A DNA stretch of 15,000 nt from Neocallimastix lanati (nom. inval.) (GCA_016946835.1 JACVTC010000066.1:940001-955000), one strand, 5' to 3'. Shown: positions 1-9,549, numbered from the stretch's first letter. Notes: generated by a model from the sequence alone, not told the origin. A program made the numbers and translations.

Positions 1-3000
1 CTATAGCATTCTTTAACATCCATTCTTCTTCATCTTCATGCCAATGCTTTTCAAAATCTTCTTTACATATATAACACTTCTTTGGAGTACCATCACTTGG
101 TAAGTATTTTATTTTTTCTTTTTCATCTTCATTATTTTCAGTATCTTCTGTTTCAGGATTAGAAGCATCAAATTGGAAGAATGTTGGAGTTGTAAATTTT
201 CCTTCAATGGTTTTAGAATCAATCCAATCATCTTCAGAGATATCTTGCCAACCACGACATAATGTTTGTTTGGATTGATTCTTTAAACGACGATTTTGTC
301 TGAAATGCCAATCCATATGAGAACGAATTTTTTCTTCGCTATCTTTATCACTTTCTTCACTCTTATAGTATCTTCTACCACATTGAGGACATTGATAGGA
401 TAAGAATTCATAAATAGATTCTATATATTCTGGATGTGATCTATTTAAAAAAAAAAAAAAAAATTAAAATTTATTACATAAAATTAATATATTTATTTTA
501 TTTAATTTTATAATAATATATTAAATAAAAAGAAAGAATAAGAAGATGAAACAAACAAACAAACAAACAAAAAAAAAAAAAAAAAAAAAAAAAAATTCAT
601 TTAATAATTACTTACTTATGAATGGCATCATTAGAAAGACTAATTAATGGGAAATCACTAAATTTCTTATATTTAGATTTTGGTTTTTCTTCAATAGCTT
701 CTTCAGATTGTTTTTCTGGAGTACTGGTGCTTACAATAGAGCTATTGTTTATTAATGAATCAGTATTAGCACTTGGATTATCTCCTGCCATTGTCGTTTG
801 AACTATACTTGACATAGTTGTTTGAATTATATCTGGTAAAGTGGTTTGAATCATACCTGGCATAGTAGTTTGAATCATACCTGGAAGACTTGTTTGAACC
901 ATACTTGGCATACTAGTTTGGATTATACTGGCCATGGTTGTCATACTATTCATATTATTCATATTGTTCAAGTTGTTCATATTATTCAAATTATTCACAT
1001 TTATATTATTCATGTTGTTTATATTATTTATATCATTCATATTACTTATATTATTCATGTTATTTATATTATTCATGTTATTTATATTATTCATGTTATT
1101 CATATTATTCATGTTATTCATATTATTCATGTTATTCATATTATTCATGTTGTTTATATTATTCATGTTGTTTATATTATTCATGTTGTTTATATTATTC
1201 ATATTATTCATACCGTTCATACCATTCATACCATTCATATTATTCATATTATTCATACTATTCATACCATTCATAACATTCATTGGATTCATACCGTTCA
1301 TATTGTTCATTCCATTCATATTATTCATACCGTTCATATTGTTCATTCCATTCATACCACTCATACCGTTCATATTGTTCATTCCATTCATATTATTCAT
1401 ACCATTCATTCCATTCATACCATTCATACCATTCATAGGATTCATAGGATTCATACTGTTCATATTATTCATTCCATTCATATTATTCATATCATTCATT
1501 CCATTCATACCATTCATATTATTTTGCATCATCATATTCATTTGATTTGGCATTCCATTGTTCATCATTGGATTTCCTTGATTCATCATATTCATTGGTG
1601 AAGAATTTTGTGGATTTATGGCGTTATTAGAATTAGGAAGAGTATGAGTTTGGAAATAGGTAGATATTTCTTGATTTAACTTTGAAATTTGGGCATCTGT
1701 AATATCTGGATTTTGTAAAGTTTGTATGGCATTGTAAAAGTATTGAACTTCACGATTATTATTTTCATCATATGGAAATTGTTTAAAATGATTTAACTTT
1801 TGATATAAAATATTTTTAATACTATTTATAGCTTTATTTAAAATAGTCTTTTTCATTTCCATTTCCTATAAAATATTTTTTTTTTTTTTTAAAATATATT
1901 TAATATAAATATAAAAGTAATAATAATAATAATAAAAAAAAAAAAAAAATTAATATTTTTTTCTATGTAATATATATTTATATATATTTTATATAAGTTT
2001 CTTATTCATTTTAAAATAAAAATAAAAAATAAAAAAGGAAATTTATAATTTTAAAAACTTTTCATTTTAAAAAATTTTTCAAGAATAAAAGTTTTTATAT
2101 ATGAATTATAAATTTTAAATTTAAATTTAAGGGAATCACAATAATATATAAAATATATAAATTGAATAAAATTTTATAGGTACTCTCTGTACCAACATTA
2201 AAATATATTAATAATAATAATAAATAATATAAATAAAAGAAAATAAAAAAGTGTATATATATATTTAATTAGAAATAAATACATCTGTATTTATTCTACC
2301 CTAAAATATATTTATACTTTTTATTTATCTTTCTTTCATTTATTGTTTATTTCTTTATTCTTTTTTATTATTTTTTAAATTTCTTTTTTATTTTTTTATT
2401 TTTATTTTTTATTTTTTTAATATTTTTATTTTCTTTTTTTATTCTTTTTTTTATTCTTTTTTTTATTTTTTTTTTTTATTTTTTTTTTTTATTTTTTTTA
2501 TTTTTTCTTTCTTTTTTTTTTTTTTTTTTTTTTATTTTATTTTATTTTCTTTATTATTATTATCAGTATATTTTTATAACTTTAAAATATATAACTTTAA
2601 TATATATTTTTTTTTCTTTTAAGTTTTCTTATTATACTTTCAAAGCTTTAGGCTCTTTTTTTTTTAAAAAAAAAAGTTATCCTTTTTTTCTTTTTAAATA
2701 AAAAAATCTTTTCGCAATTCTTATTTTTAATATTATAAAAATTGTACGTATTTTTTTTCCTAATATAAATGTTCTATCTTAAAATATGTTTTTCTCTAAT
2801 ATACTATGAAGTACTTTCATAATTTTTATTGATAATAAAAATATTGCCATTTAATAAAATGACTTTTATTTTTTTTAAAAAAAATAATTTTTTATTGTCT
2901 TTTTATTATTTATTTATTATTATATTATTTTCTTTAATATATATTTTTAATTTTATTATATTTATAAATTTATTTTAGGAAAATAAATATATTTATTTCC

Positions 3001-4026
3001 TTTAATGCTTTATATCAAAAAAAAGTTCTATAAGTAATTTTTTTAAAAAATTAAAAACAAATAAAAGAGCAAGAATATAAATATAAAAAGTGTAGGCTAT
3101 GTGCATAATGCTAGTCACTTTCTACTTTTCTCTTTCTCTTTTTTTATTTTGAATTTTTTTCTTTTATTCCTTTTTGTTCGAATTAGGAATTGCATTAATC
3201 GATTAATTAACAATACTTTCAAAAAACAATAATAAATATTATATATTTTATATACATATATATTATTTACTTCATATATAAATTTTATATTTATATATAT
3301 AAACATTTCCCTTAACAACATATAAACTTCCCAACAACTTAACCAAATAATAAATAAAACAACTTTTAAAAATCCAAAAAAAATTCAAAAATAAAAAATT
3401 GTATATATAAAAAGGTTAGTTAATAAATAATATTAATATTATAAGTCTATTTACATTTTCATCTTTTTTCTGAAATTGATTTATAATTGAATTCAAATTT
3501 TCAAGTATATTTTGGGAGAACAGTGGTCCCTTTGGATAGTCTTTCCATGTATTAACCAAACGTTTTAACTTCATTTGCGTATCAGAATCAACTAAATTAT
3601 ATGTTTGTCCAAAAAACTTCGTTAAATTAAGGCTAAATAATAATAAATATGACCCACCTATATTCTTACAAATAGAGTCCATTAAATACATTAATGGAAG
3701 TTTTTGGTGTCTTGGAACCTATTATATTATCAAAAATAAATTAGTTAGTTTTTCTTTATTTCATTATTATTTCATAGTCTATAAAACTTTCAAAAGCATA
3801 CATTGTTTATTTGATTCTCAATGGTTTCAACAATAACTGGAGCCATATTAATATATCTCTTCGCCATATCAGTTAATTCAGAAATAATTGGCTTTGAATT
3901 AAAGGTAAGCTGATCAAGAACATTTTTAAAATTTTGAATAGTCTCTTGATCACTATTTACATTACTATATATATTAGCATCTTGCATCTTAAAATTAGTC
4001 CAAGCTGATTGTTGCATAATATCCAT
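1..4026 (-). CDS. PCF11: PCF11-like cleavage/polyadenylation factor (CID + zinc fingers), four exons, 3' end beyond window
   Basis: Nuclear scaffold of cleavage factor IA. The family binds the RNA polymerase II C-terminal domain and Clp1 and acts in pre-mRNA 3'-end formation and termination. Exons read complement(3802-4026, 3455-3718, 616-1865, 1-440), giving at least 726 residues with all junctions in frame. The CID (about residues 15-150) shows LTFNSKPIISELT, then LPLMYLMDSICKNIGG and RLVNTW across the first junction. Residues 164-235 resemble the helical linker of fungal Pcf11. Residues 278-470 are Met-Asn repeats and 477-524 are six octapeptides. Zinc finger 1 uses C597, C600, H621 and H625. 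GWQDISEDDWI (643-653) matches the Clp1-binding region. The second finger starts at C702/C705, followed by HWHEDEEEWMLKNAI at the edge. The start is ATG 4026, which has A at -3 and G at +4; ATG 4017 is an alternative. The domain assignment is strong. Joining the CID exons to the C-terminal exons rests on the long intron 1866-3454; otherwise this would be two genes. Confidence 0.88.
441..615 (-). other. PCF11 intron 3 (175 nt)
   Basis: Donor GTAAGT at 615 and acceptor AAATAG ending at 441 split one Lys codon (AA|A) and join NDAIHK to SHPEYIESIYE, the normal approach to the first zinc finger. In the sense direction the intron starts with a T-run and a TTTG repeat next to the donor. A T-tract of about 17 lies just upstream of the acceptor. 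Confidence 0.93.
783..926 (-). repeat. Six tandem 24-bp units coding an octapeptide in PCF11
   Basis: Exactly 144 bp encoding six octapeptides of the form [IM]-[IV]-Q-T-[ST]-[ML]-x-x, for example IIQTSMPS, MIQTTMPG and IVQTTMAG (residues 477-524). The period is exactly 24 bp with no frame change. QT is invariant while flanking hydrophobic positions alternate Ile/Met/Val. It lies directly after the Met-Asn tract in the protein. I do not know a function for it. Confidence 0.92.
945..1523 (-). repeat. 9-bp coding repeat for Met-Asn-X (X mostly Asn, Gly or Ile) in PCF11
   Basis: About 193 codons in which Met is followed by Asn, with the third position mostly Asn or Gly and sometimes Ile, Ser, Pro, Asp, Val or Leu. 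The DNA period is 9 bp (att-cat-att or att-cat-gtt on the plus strand). It encodes residues 278-470, a probably disordered linker between the helical region and the zinc-finger half. The third position is variable and synonymous differences occur, while the frame stays open, which suggests retention as coding sequence. Confidence 0.93.
1866..3454 (-). other. PCF11 intron 2, inferred, about 1.6 kb
   Basis: Donor GTAAAT follows KKDEN at 3455 and acceptor TATAG precedes 1865. Both ends are phase 0 and join the CID tail to EMEMKK, the start of the middle helical region. The interval is low-complexity: A/T runs, a long T-rich stretch at about 2330-2545 on the plus strand, and no credible exon. The 68-codon minus frame at 3115-3321 is Ile/Tyr/Lys-rich and has no family signal. 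Without splicing, the CID exon would end 12 codons later at a stop, so a separate short CID protein is the main alternative. Confidence 0.68.
3719..3801 (-). other. PCF11 intron 1 (83 nt)
   Basis: On the minus strand the donor is GTATGC and the acceptor AATAG, with a branch-point-like ACTAAC (about 3744-3749) some 26 nt before the acceptor. Removing it joins IENQINN to VPRHQKLPLMYLMDSI in phase 0 and restores the continuous CID helix pattern. An in-frame stop follows soon after the donor if it is not spliced. Confidence 0.92.
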
Positions 4027-4692
4027 AATTACTTTATTAATAATATAAATTAAAACAAACAATAAAATTCAAACAATCTATTCCTTTAAAATTAACGAAT
4101 TTTTTAATCTCAATATATTTAAATTTAATTTTCGTATAATAGTTTAAATTATTCTCAAAACTTTTCAACTTCCGTTATAACAATAAAGCAACTTTTAAAT
4201 AAATTAAATCCTTTTTTTACTTCAAAAAAAAATTATAAAATAAAAACCTATTTATATATATTAATAAAGATATATTAGTATTTATATTCATATTTTTTAA
4301 TCATATATATTTTTTATTTATAAAAGAAATATATAAAAAGCATAATCTTAAACAAAATTTCTCTTTCTAATAATATGTTTATATTTAATCCACCACTACA
4401 GTAAAGCTTTTTATAGAAATAATTAAAAATTGATCTTGCATCTTCTATACTACTTTTTTAATATTATCTTGATCTTAAATGCTAATTCATTTTTTTGTAA
4501 ACATAGTCATTCATCTATACTTAATTTTATAATAAATGACAAATCATATTAAAACAAAACAGTTATTTACTTCTTTAAAACAGCTATCCAAAACAAATTA
4601 AATGGCTTGATCTGACAATTCTAATTTAAAATATTAGTACTAACTTTTTATTCTTTCTTTTTTTAAAAAAAAAAACTTTATAAAATAAATAA
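4027..4692. other. Upstream region of PCF11, no gene seen
   Basis: This is the presumed promoter and 5' UTR of the minus-strand gene. It is AT-rich but less repetitive than its surroundings, particularly 4370-4620. Only short frames without recognisable motifs occur on either strand. I could not identify a specific promoter element. Confidence 0.5.
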
Positions 4693-4810
4693 ATCAATCT
4701 AGTTTAATTTTTTTTTTTTGTTTAAATATCTTTTTTATTACTGTTATTTAGTTTTAATTACAATCAATCTTTTTGTTTTAATATTTAAAGGTATAATTTA
4801 ATTTAACTAT
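4693..4810 (+). repeat. Dispersed repeat copy A (~118 bp)
   Basis: Matches 7818-7931 in the same orientation over almost its whole length, starting at CAATCTAGTTTA and ending at TTTAACTA. Differences are a few substitutions and a T-tract length change. There is no obvious coding capacity or terminal inverted repeat, and flanking sequence is not shared with the other copy. It could be a MITE-like or solo terminal fragment of an unidentified mobile element. Confidence 0.85.
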
Positions 4811-6109
4811 TTATATAATTTTTTTTTTAAAATTTATAAATTTTACAAAACTATTTTTAAATAAAGGAAATAAAAAGAAAAAAATCAACAAAATTAAAAA
4901 AAAAAAAAAAATTTTTTTCTTTTTTGTTTTGAAATATTATATAATAAAAAAAAATTTTTTTAAGAAAAAAAAATTGTTAGTAAATAAATAAATAAACAAA
5001 AAATAATAATAAATAAATACATATATTAATATATAAATAAACAAGTAAACAAATACATTAATAAATAATAAATGAAAGTATAAATAAGTAAGTAAATAAT
5101 TAAATAAATTTATCTAATATAGACAAAATGCTATTATAAAATATGAATAATTAATATTTAATATATATTAATATTTATTATTATATATTAATATAAATAC
5201 GCATTCAATTATTAATTAATAATAAAAATTTCACTTTTTTTAATAAAGAATATATTGATAAATATATCATATTAATAATAAAATTAACTTTAAAAAAATT
5301 AAGGTTATATATTAGTAACATATAATATTATATATTGTAATTTAATATGAAATATAAATAGAATTAAAGAAAAAAAGTTTAATTCATTTTAAAAAATTTA
5401 AATTCTATATTAAATTTAAATAGAAATAAAAATAATTTAATAATTTAATAAAGAATAATATACATTTATAATATATTTCAATATATTTCAATATATTATA
5501 TAAAATATGACATAATAAATTATTTGACTAATTATAATCTTAAAACTAATTTTTTTTATTTTCATTTTATTTTATGTATATTATAATACAAGTATATTTT
5601 ATTTATATAATTATATATAGTTTTTATATTTTATATTATTTATTTATATATTATTTATAATATTTATTATAATTTAAAACCCTCATTATCTTTCATAAAT
5701 TAATTATATATATATTATATATTTGCTTTTTTATTAACATTGAATTTACTTCAATACATTAATTAATGAATAGTCATATAAATGTATACATAACCAATCA
5801 AATGCTTACTTAATTTTATGATGTTTCATACTATCAATTTTTATAATAAAATAATATATTATTATTATATTGGTATATACATTCACTTCATCAATTAATA
5901 CATGATACCATCATGACATCAACCAAATAAAATTCAACCAATTCATATTTAAAATAGCAAATATATAATAGTATATATTATATATAAAGTCAATTTATTA
6001 AATAAATATATTGAATGTATATTAAATATATTACATCCATATTACACATTTATATTCACGATATTATATGATAGTGAAAAAAAAAATAAAGTTCATTAAT
6101 CATGACATA
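4811..6109. other. AT-rich spacer without recognisable gene
   Basis: Low-complexity A/T sequence with A-runs, T-runs and degenerate ATAAATA stretches. Stops are dense on both strands, and I see no splice-bounded exon with family motifs. The part at 5680-6070 is slightly less repetitive but still shows no coding signal. Confidence 0.6.
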
Positions 6110-6345
6110 AATATAATAAATAAATAATAATAATAAATTTAATAAATAATAATAAATAATAATAAATAATAAATAATAATAAATAATAAATAATAAATAA
6201 TAATAAATAATAATAAATTATAAATAATAATAAATAATAATAATAAATATAATATTTAATAATAAATATAATAAATAAATATAATAAATAATAAAAATAA
6301 TAAAAATAATAAAAATAAAAAAGTAATTAAAATAAAATAAAATAA
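6110..6345 (+). repeat. TAA/TAAA-type microsatellite array
   Basis: An irregular alternation of AAT and AAAT units, purine-rich on the plus strand. It is complementary in type to the TTA/TTTA array at 6570-7010, with roughly 225 bp between the arrays. Confidence 0.9.
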
Positions 6346-6569
6346 AAAATTTTGAAATTGATAATTTTTAGCTATAAATTTGCCATTATATCCATAAATA
6401 GTTTTAGTTGGTTTAGTAGTAAAAAAAAAAAATTCCTATTTTCATGGTGGTTTATACAAAAAATTATTAATAAATAATAAATAATAATAAAGAGTATTTA
6501 TATCATAAATATAAATATAAATAAATAAATAAATAAATATATATCAATAAATATTAAAATACACAAAAA

Positions 6570-7010
6570 TATTTATTTACTATTTAACTATTTATTTATT
6601 TATTATTTATTATTCAATTATTTATTATTATTTATTATTCAATTATTTATTATTTATTATTTATTATTTATTATTAAATTATTTATTATTTATTATTTAT
6701 TATTTATTATTTATTATTTATTATTTATTATTTATTATTTATTATTTATTATTTATTATTTATTATTTATTATTCAATTAATTATTATTCATTATTTATT
6801 ATTTATTATTTATTATTCAATTATTTATTATTTATTATTTATTATTTATTATTAAATTATTTATTATTTATTATTTATTATTTATTATTCAATTATTTAT
6901 TATTTATTATTATTTATTATTCAATTATTTATTATTTTATTTATTTATTATTATTTATTATTTATTTTATTTATTATTTATTATTTATTATTTATTATTC
7001 ATCATTCAAA
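6570..7010 (+). repeat. TTA/TTTA microsatellite array with higher-order units
   Basis: About 440 bp of TTATTATTTATT-type repeat, interrupted at intervals by CAATTATT or AAATTATT. A block running from a CAATTATT interruption through several TTATTTA units to AAATTATT recurs near 6630-6690 and 6810-6870. This implies segmental duplication inside the array rather than simple slippage alone. Confidence 0.85.
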
Positions 7011-7071
7011 TATTTAATCATTTAACTAATTATAATGAGATTATTAATGATGAAAGAAGCTTTGAACCGCG

Positions 7072-7097
7072 TTTTTTTTTTTTTTTTTTTTTTTTTT
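7072..7097 (+). repeat. T26 homopolymer (A26 on minus strand)
   Basis: A run of 26 T preceded by GAACCGCG and followed by CTG. Read on the minus strand it is an A26 tract about 245 nt downstream of the 107-residue ORF, where a reverse-transcribed poly(A) tail would sit. Homopolymers are common in this window, so this is only suggestive. Confidence 0.9.
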
Positions 7098-7341
7098 CTG
7101 TATAAAAATTAAATATAATAAAAAATAGGTTTATCAGTATTTCGATAGTGACTGATAGATAGTTTGATATAGTGTAATAATTAATGAAATAATAAGGAGA
7201 AAGAAATAAAACGAAACATCATCAAGAAGTATGTACTGAAAATAGAACAATATATGCAGTTTAGCAGGTAAATTAAAATATCACTAAAGTGAAACCCTCA
7301 AGTATTTACACAATCTTTTTTGCGGTCTCAAAAAAAAAACA
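7098..7341. other. Moderately complex spacer, possible 3' flank of the 7342-7665 ORF
   Basis: Less AT-extreme and not microsatellite-like. On the plus strand a short frame without ATG (about 7184-7270) would read KEKEIKRNIIKKYVLKIEQY, then stops just after a donor-like CAG|GTAAAT. No family is recognisable. It may be an untranslated tail of the minus-strand ORF or a relic. Confidence 0.35.
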
Positions 7342-7665
7342 CTAATTCCCTCCTTTCTTTTTTATAAGCGAAGCCAGAATTGCATGACGTAAAACAGTTA
7401 TGTTTGTTCGCAACAATAGTTCTCTTCCTGTATCCGTAATACCATATTCATCCCACATATCGTATATATACTCCTCCAAACCTGCGTTTCTAGCTATATC
7501 AGAAAGTAGCCTATAATATCCTGGGTCATCGTGCCGGTTTTCAATGGATTGCCTAAAAATTTTCATAGTTTTTACTGAGACTTTTTTTGTCTTTTTTATT
7601 TCTTTAATACAATATTCCAGTTGACGACAAGCTAAAGTCTTAGAATGCATGGCCTCTACTACCAT
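7342..7665 (-). CDS. Unrecognised 107-residue protein in a higher-GC island
   Basis: An intact frame from ATG 7665 (context ACAATGG) to TAG. I do not recognise the family. The protein looks soluble and mainly helical. It has a Lys-rich segment (EIKKTKK, about residues 22-28), an acidic middle (GLEEYIYDMWDEYG, about 62-75) and a basic end (LIKKKGG). No signal peptide, membrane segment or zinc motif is visible. Base use differs sharply from the rest of the window: by eye the ORF is near 35-40% GC, and codons such as CGG, GGG, CTG, TCG and ACG occur, which the two conserved genes nearly avoid. A truncated frame ends 37 nt upstream on the same strand, an arrangement more viral, mobile-element-like or prokaryotic than fungal. 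Recent transfer or a mobile-element fragment is inference. Confidence 0.6.
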   Translation of the reverse strand: MVVEAMHSKTLACRQLEYCIKEIKKTKKVSVKTMKIFRQSIENRHDDPGYYRLLSDIARNAGLEEYIYDMWDEYGITDTGRELLLRTNITVLRHAILASLIKKKGGN

Positions 7666-7702
7666 TGTAAAAAATATTAATATAAAAGCAATTTGTTTTT
7701 AT

Positions 7703-7825
7703 TTATATAATCCTCCACAAAAATTCTTTCGAATTCAATGGATATTCCTCTACCTGAACACCACAATTTATACTAACAGCAATATTTCTAGCCTTTACTA
7801 GCTCTTTCAGGTACTCTAACCAATC
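7703..7825 (-). pseudogene. C-terminal coding fragment truncated at a repeat junction
   Basis: A minus-strand frame running DWLEYLKELVKARNIAV then SINCGVQVEEYPLNSKEF and LWRII to TAA at 7703. It has normal-looking amphipathic composition and higher GC than the spacer. At its 5' side it runs into the dispersed repeat that begins at about 7818-7821, and no in-frame ATG is available before a stop, so it looks like the severed tail of a larger gene. An alternative is an exon whose acceptor is ACTAG at 7826, but no matching upstream exon is visible. The protein is not recognised. Confidence 0.5.
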
Positions 7826-7931
7826 TAGTTTAGTTTTTTTTGTTTAAATATCTTTTTTATTACTGTTATTTAGTTTTAATTACAACTAATCTTTTTGTTT
7901 TAATATTTATAGGTATAATTTGATTTAACTA
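7818..7931 (+). repeat. Dispersed repeat copy B (~114 bp)
   Basis: Same-orientation copy of 4693-4810 with only a few differences, including GTTTAG for GTTTAA, CAACTAAT for CAATCAAT and a shorter T-run. Its left boundary coincides with the end of the truncated coding fragment, which marks an insertion or rearrangement junction. Confidence 0.85.
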
Positions 7932-8861
7932 ATTATTTAATTAATAATTAATATAAATTCTTGTTTAATATTTAAAGGGTTATCTTAGGCCTAATAATTC
8001 TGAGAATATTAATAAATAAGGTAATAGTTTATAGATATTTTATTATTAAATAAAGAGAAATTATTATAAATAAAAATAATTAAATAATTTTAATTATTAA
8101 AGTTTATTATAAATAAATTTTTATTAAACTAAACCATATAAATATTTATTATTATTATATATCTATATAGCATATTACTATATAGACATATTGACTTTGT
8201 AAAATATATCAAAATCTTAACAATAATTTATTATATAAAAATATATTATTATAATACTTTACTATTAATAATTTTCTTATATTCTATATAAAAATTTTTT
8301 TATATTAACTATATGTTATAATTTTAAATATTAAATTTAGGTAATTGAGAAAAGAATTGGTAGAAATAGTAGTGAAAATGAAATAGGAATAATAAATAAT
8401 AGAAAGGTTTCCCATATTGTTATCAAAATAAATATTAATACAGTTATTTTTAAACAATAAAATGATTATATAAATTTATAAATAATAAATATTTTTAATA
8501 ATAATTCCATAAATAAAATTCATAATAAGTAGTAATAATTTTCTTTAGAGTAATTTAGTTATTTATTACACTCCTTACATATATGAACCTCAACAAAAAT
8601 TATTATTTAATATTTATTATTTATTATTTTAATTAATTTTTTTTTAATTAATTTTTTTTTTTTTTTAATTAACTATTTTTTTTTTTTAAATTTTTTAATT
8701 ATTTTTATGTAAAATATTCATATTTTTATTAATAAAATTTATTTTTTATTATATTTGAATCTGTGATACAATATCATGTGATTTAATTATAATTATATAT
8801 ATTTTATTATTTTATTACACCCTCAAAAAAAAAAAAAAATAAAGAATAGAATAAAAATTAG
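7932..8861. other. AT-rich spacer without recognisable gene
   Basis: A/T low-complexity sequence with T-runs at about 8637-8690. No reading frame of useful length or composition is present on either strand, and no RNA gene is recognised. Confidence 0.6.
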
Positions 8862-8925
8862 TGAAAATTATAGATTAAAAAACATCAAAAAAAAAAAAAA
8901 AAAAAAAAATAGATGATCCTCTTTT
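8862..8925 (+). repeat. Short dispersed repeat, copy 1
   Basis: TGAAAATTATAGATTAAA, then CATC, an A-run of about 23, and GATGATCCTCTTTT. The same arrangement recurs at 11774-11817 with only five A in the middle, so this copy differs mainly by A-tract expansion. Confidence 0.75.
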
Positions 8926-9465
8926 ATATATATTTATATATATATATATATATTATTATTATTATTATTTTTTTTTTTTTTTTGAAAATAAATGTTTTTA
9001 TTTTTATTTATATTTTATTATATATTATTATTAAATTTAAATAAATAGGTTAAAAAGTATGGGTAGAAAAGGGTTGAATGATAACTAAGTTCAATCCATT
9101 GTCTAAAAAATAAAAAAAAAAAATAAAAATAAAAAACGAAATAATAATTTTTTATTTTTAAAAAGAATACCTAACAATTATAATATATATATATATTCTT
9201 GCTTGATTTTTATTTATTTCATTTTTATTTTCATTTTTTTTTATAATAATTAATATTTATTGTGTAAAAATATATTTTAATAATTAAAATAGATAAATAA
9301 ATATATATGACATCAAAAATTTATAATTTTATTTTATTTTTTATTTTTTATTTTTTTTTTTATTTTTATTTTTATTATTATTGTTATTAATATTATTATT
9401 TTTATATGAGGTAGATTTTTTATATTGATTGATTATTTACTTCAAATGAATTGAAAATAGAATAC
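8926..9465. other. AT-rich 3' flank of RPN12, no gene seen
   Basis: T-runs, a TTA microsatellite near 8953-8970 and A/T low complexity. Part may be the 3' untranslated region and termination zone of the minus-strand RPN12 gene. A/T monotony prevents naming a specific poly(A) signal. Confidence 0.5.
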
Positions 9466-9467
9466 AA

Positions 9468-9546
<79 letters not shown>

Positions 9547-9549
9547 ATA
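9466..9549 (-). repeat. (AATA)21 microsatellite, (AUUU)n in the RPN12 3' UTR
   Basis: About 84 bp of perfect tetranucleotide repeat abutting the RPN12 stop codon. In the mRNA sense it is a chain of overlapping AUUUA pentamers beginning just after UAA. It is therefore expected to lie in the 3' untranslated region. Confidence 0.92.

Noticed and set aside
846-1601. Long plus-strand frames (846-1601, 934-1545, 938-1276) rich in Ile/His, Phe/Leu/Ile or Tyr/Ser
   Set aside because: They are antisense shadows of the 9-bp Met-Asn and 24-bp octapeptide repeats in PCF11. A repeat whose period is a multiple of three stays open in all frames if one unit lacks stops.
2330-2545. T-rich tract as a rho-type or Pol III terminator or a replication origin
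   Set aside because: Similar T-tracts occur throughout the window, and this one lies within the inferred PCF11 intron with no adjacent RNA gene.
3115-3321. 68-codon minus-strand frame in the PCF11 long intron
   Set aside because: Ile/Tyr/Lys composition expected from A/T-rich DNA, with a Lys/Glu tail from an A/G tract. It has no motif and no splice fit to the flanking PCF11 exons.
6570-7010. Regularly interrupted repeat as a CRISPR-like array
   Set aside because: Units are 3-4 bp microsatellite with irregular interruptions and no unique spacers, in eukaryotic DNA with no cas gene.
7045-7075. tRNA-like T-loop (GGTTCAAA on the minus strand) next to a T-run
   Set aside because: The bases around the loop do not form a five-pair T stem, and no anticodon or D arm is found at the required distance.
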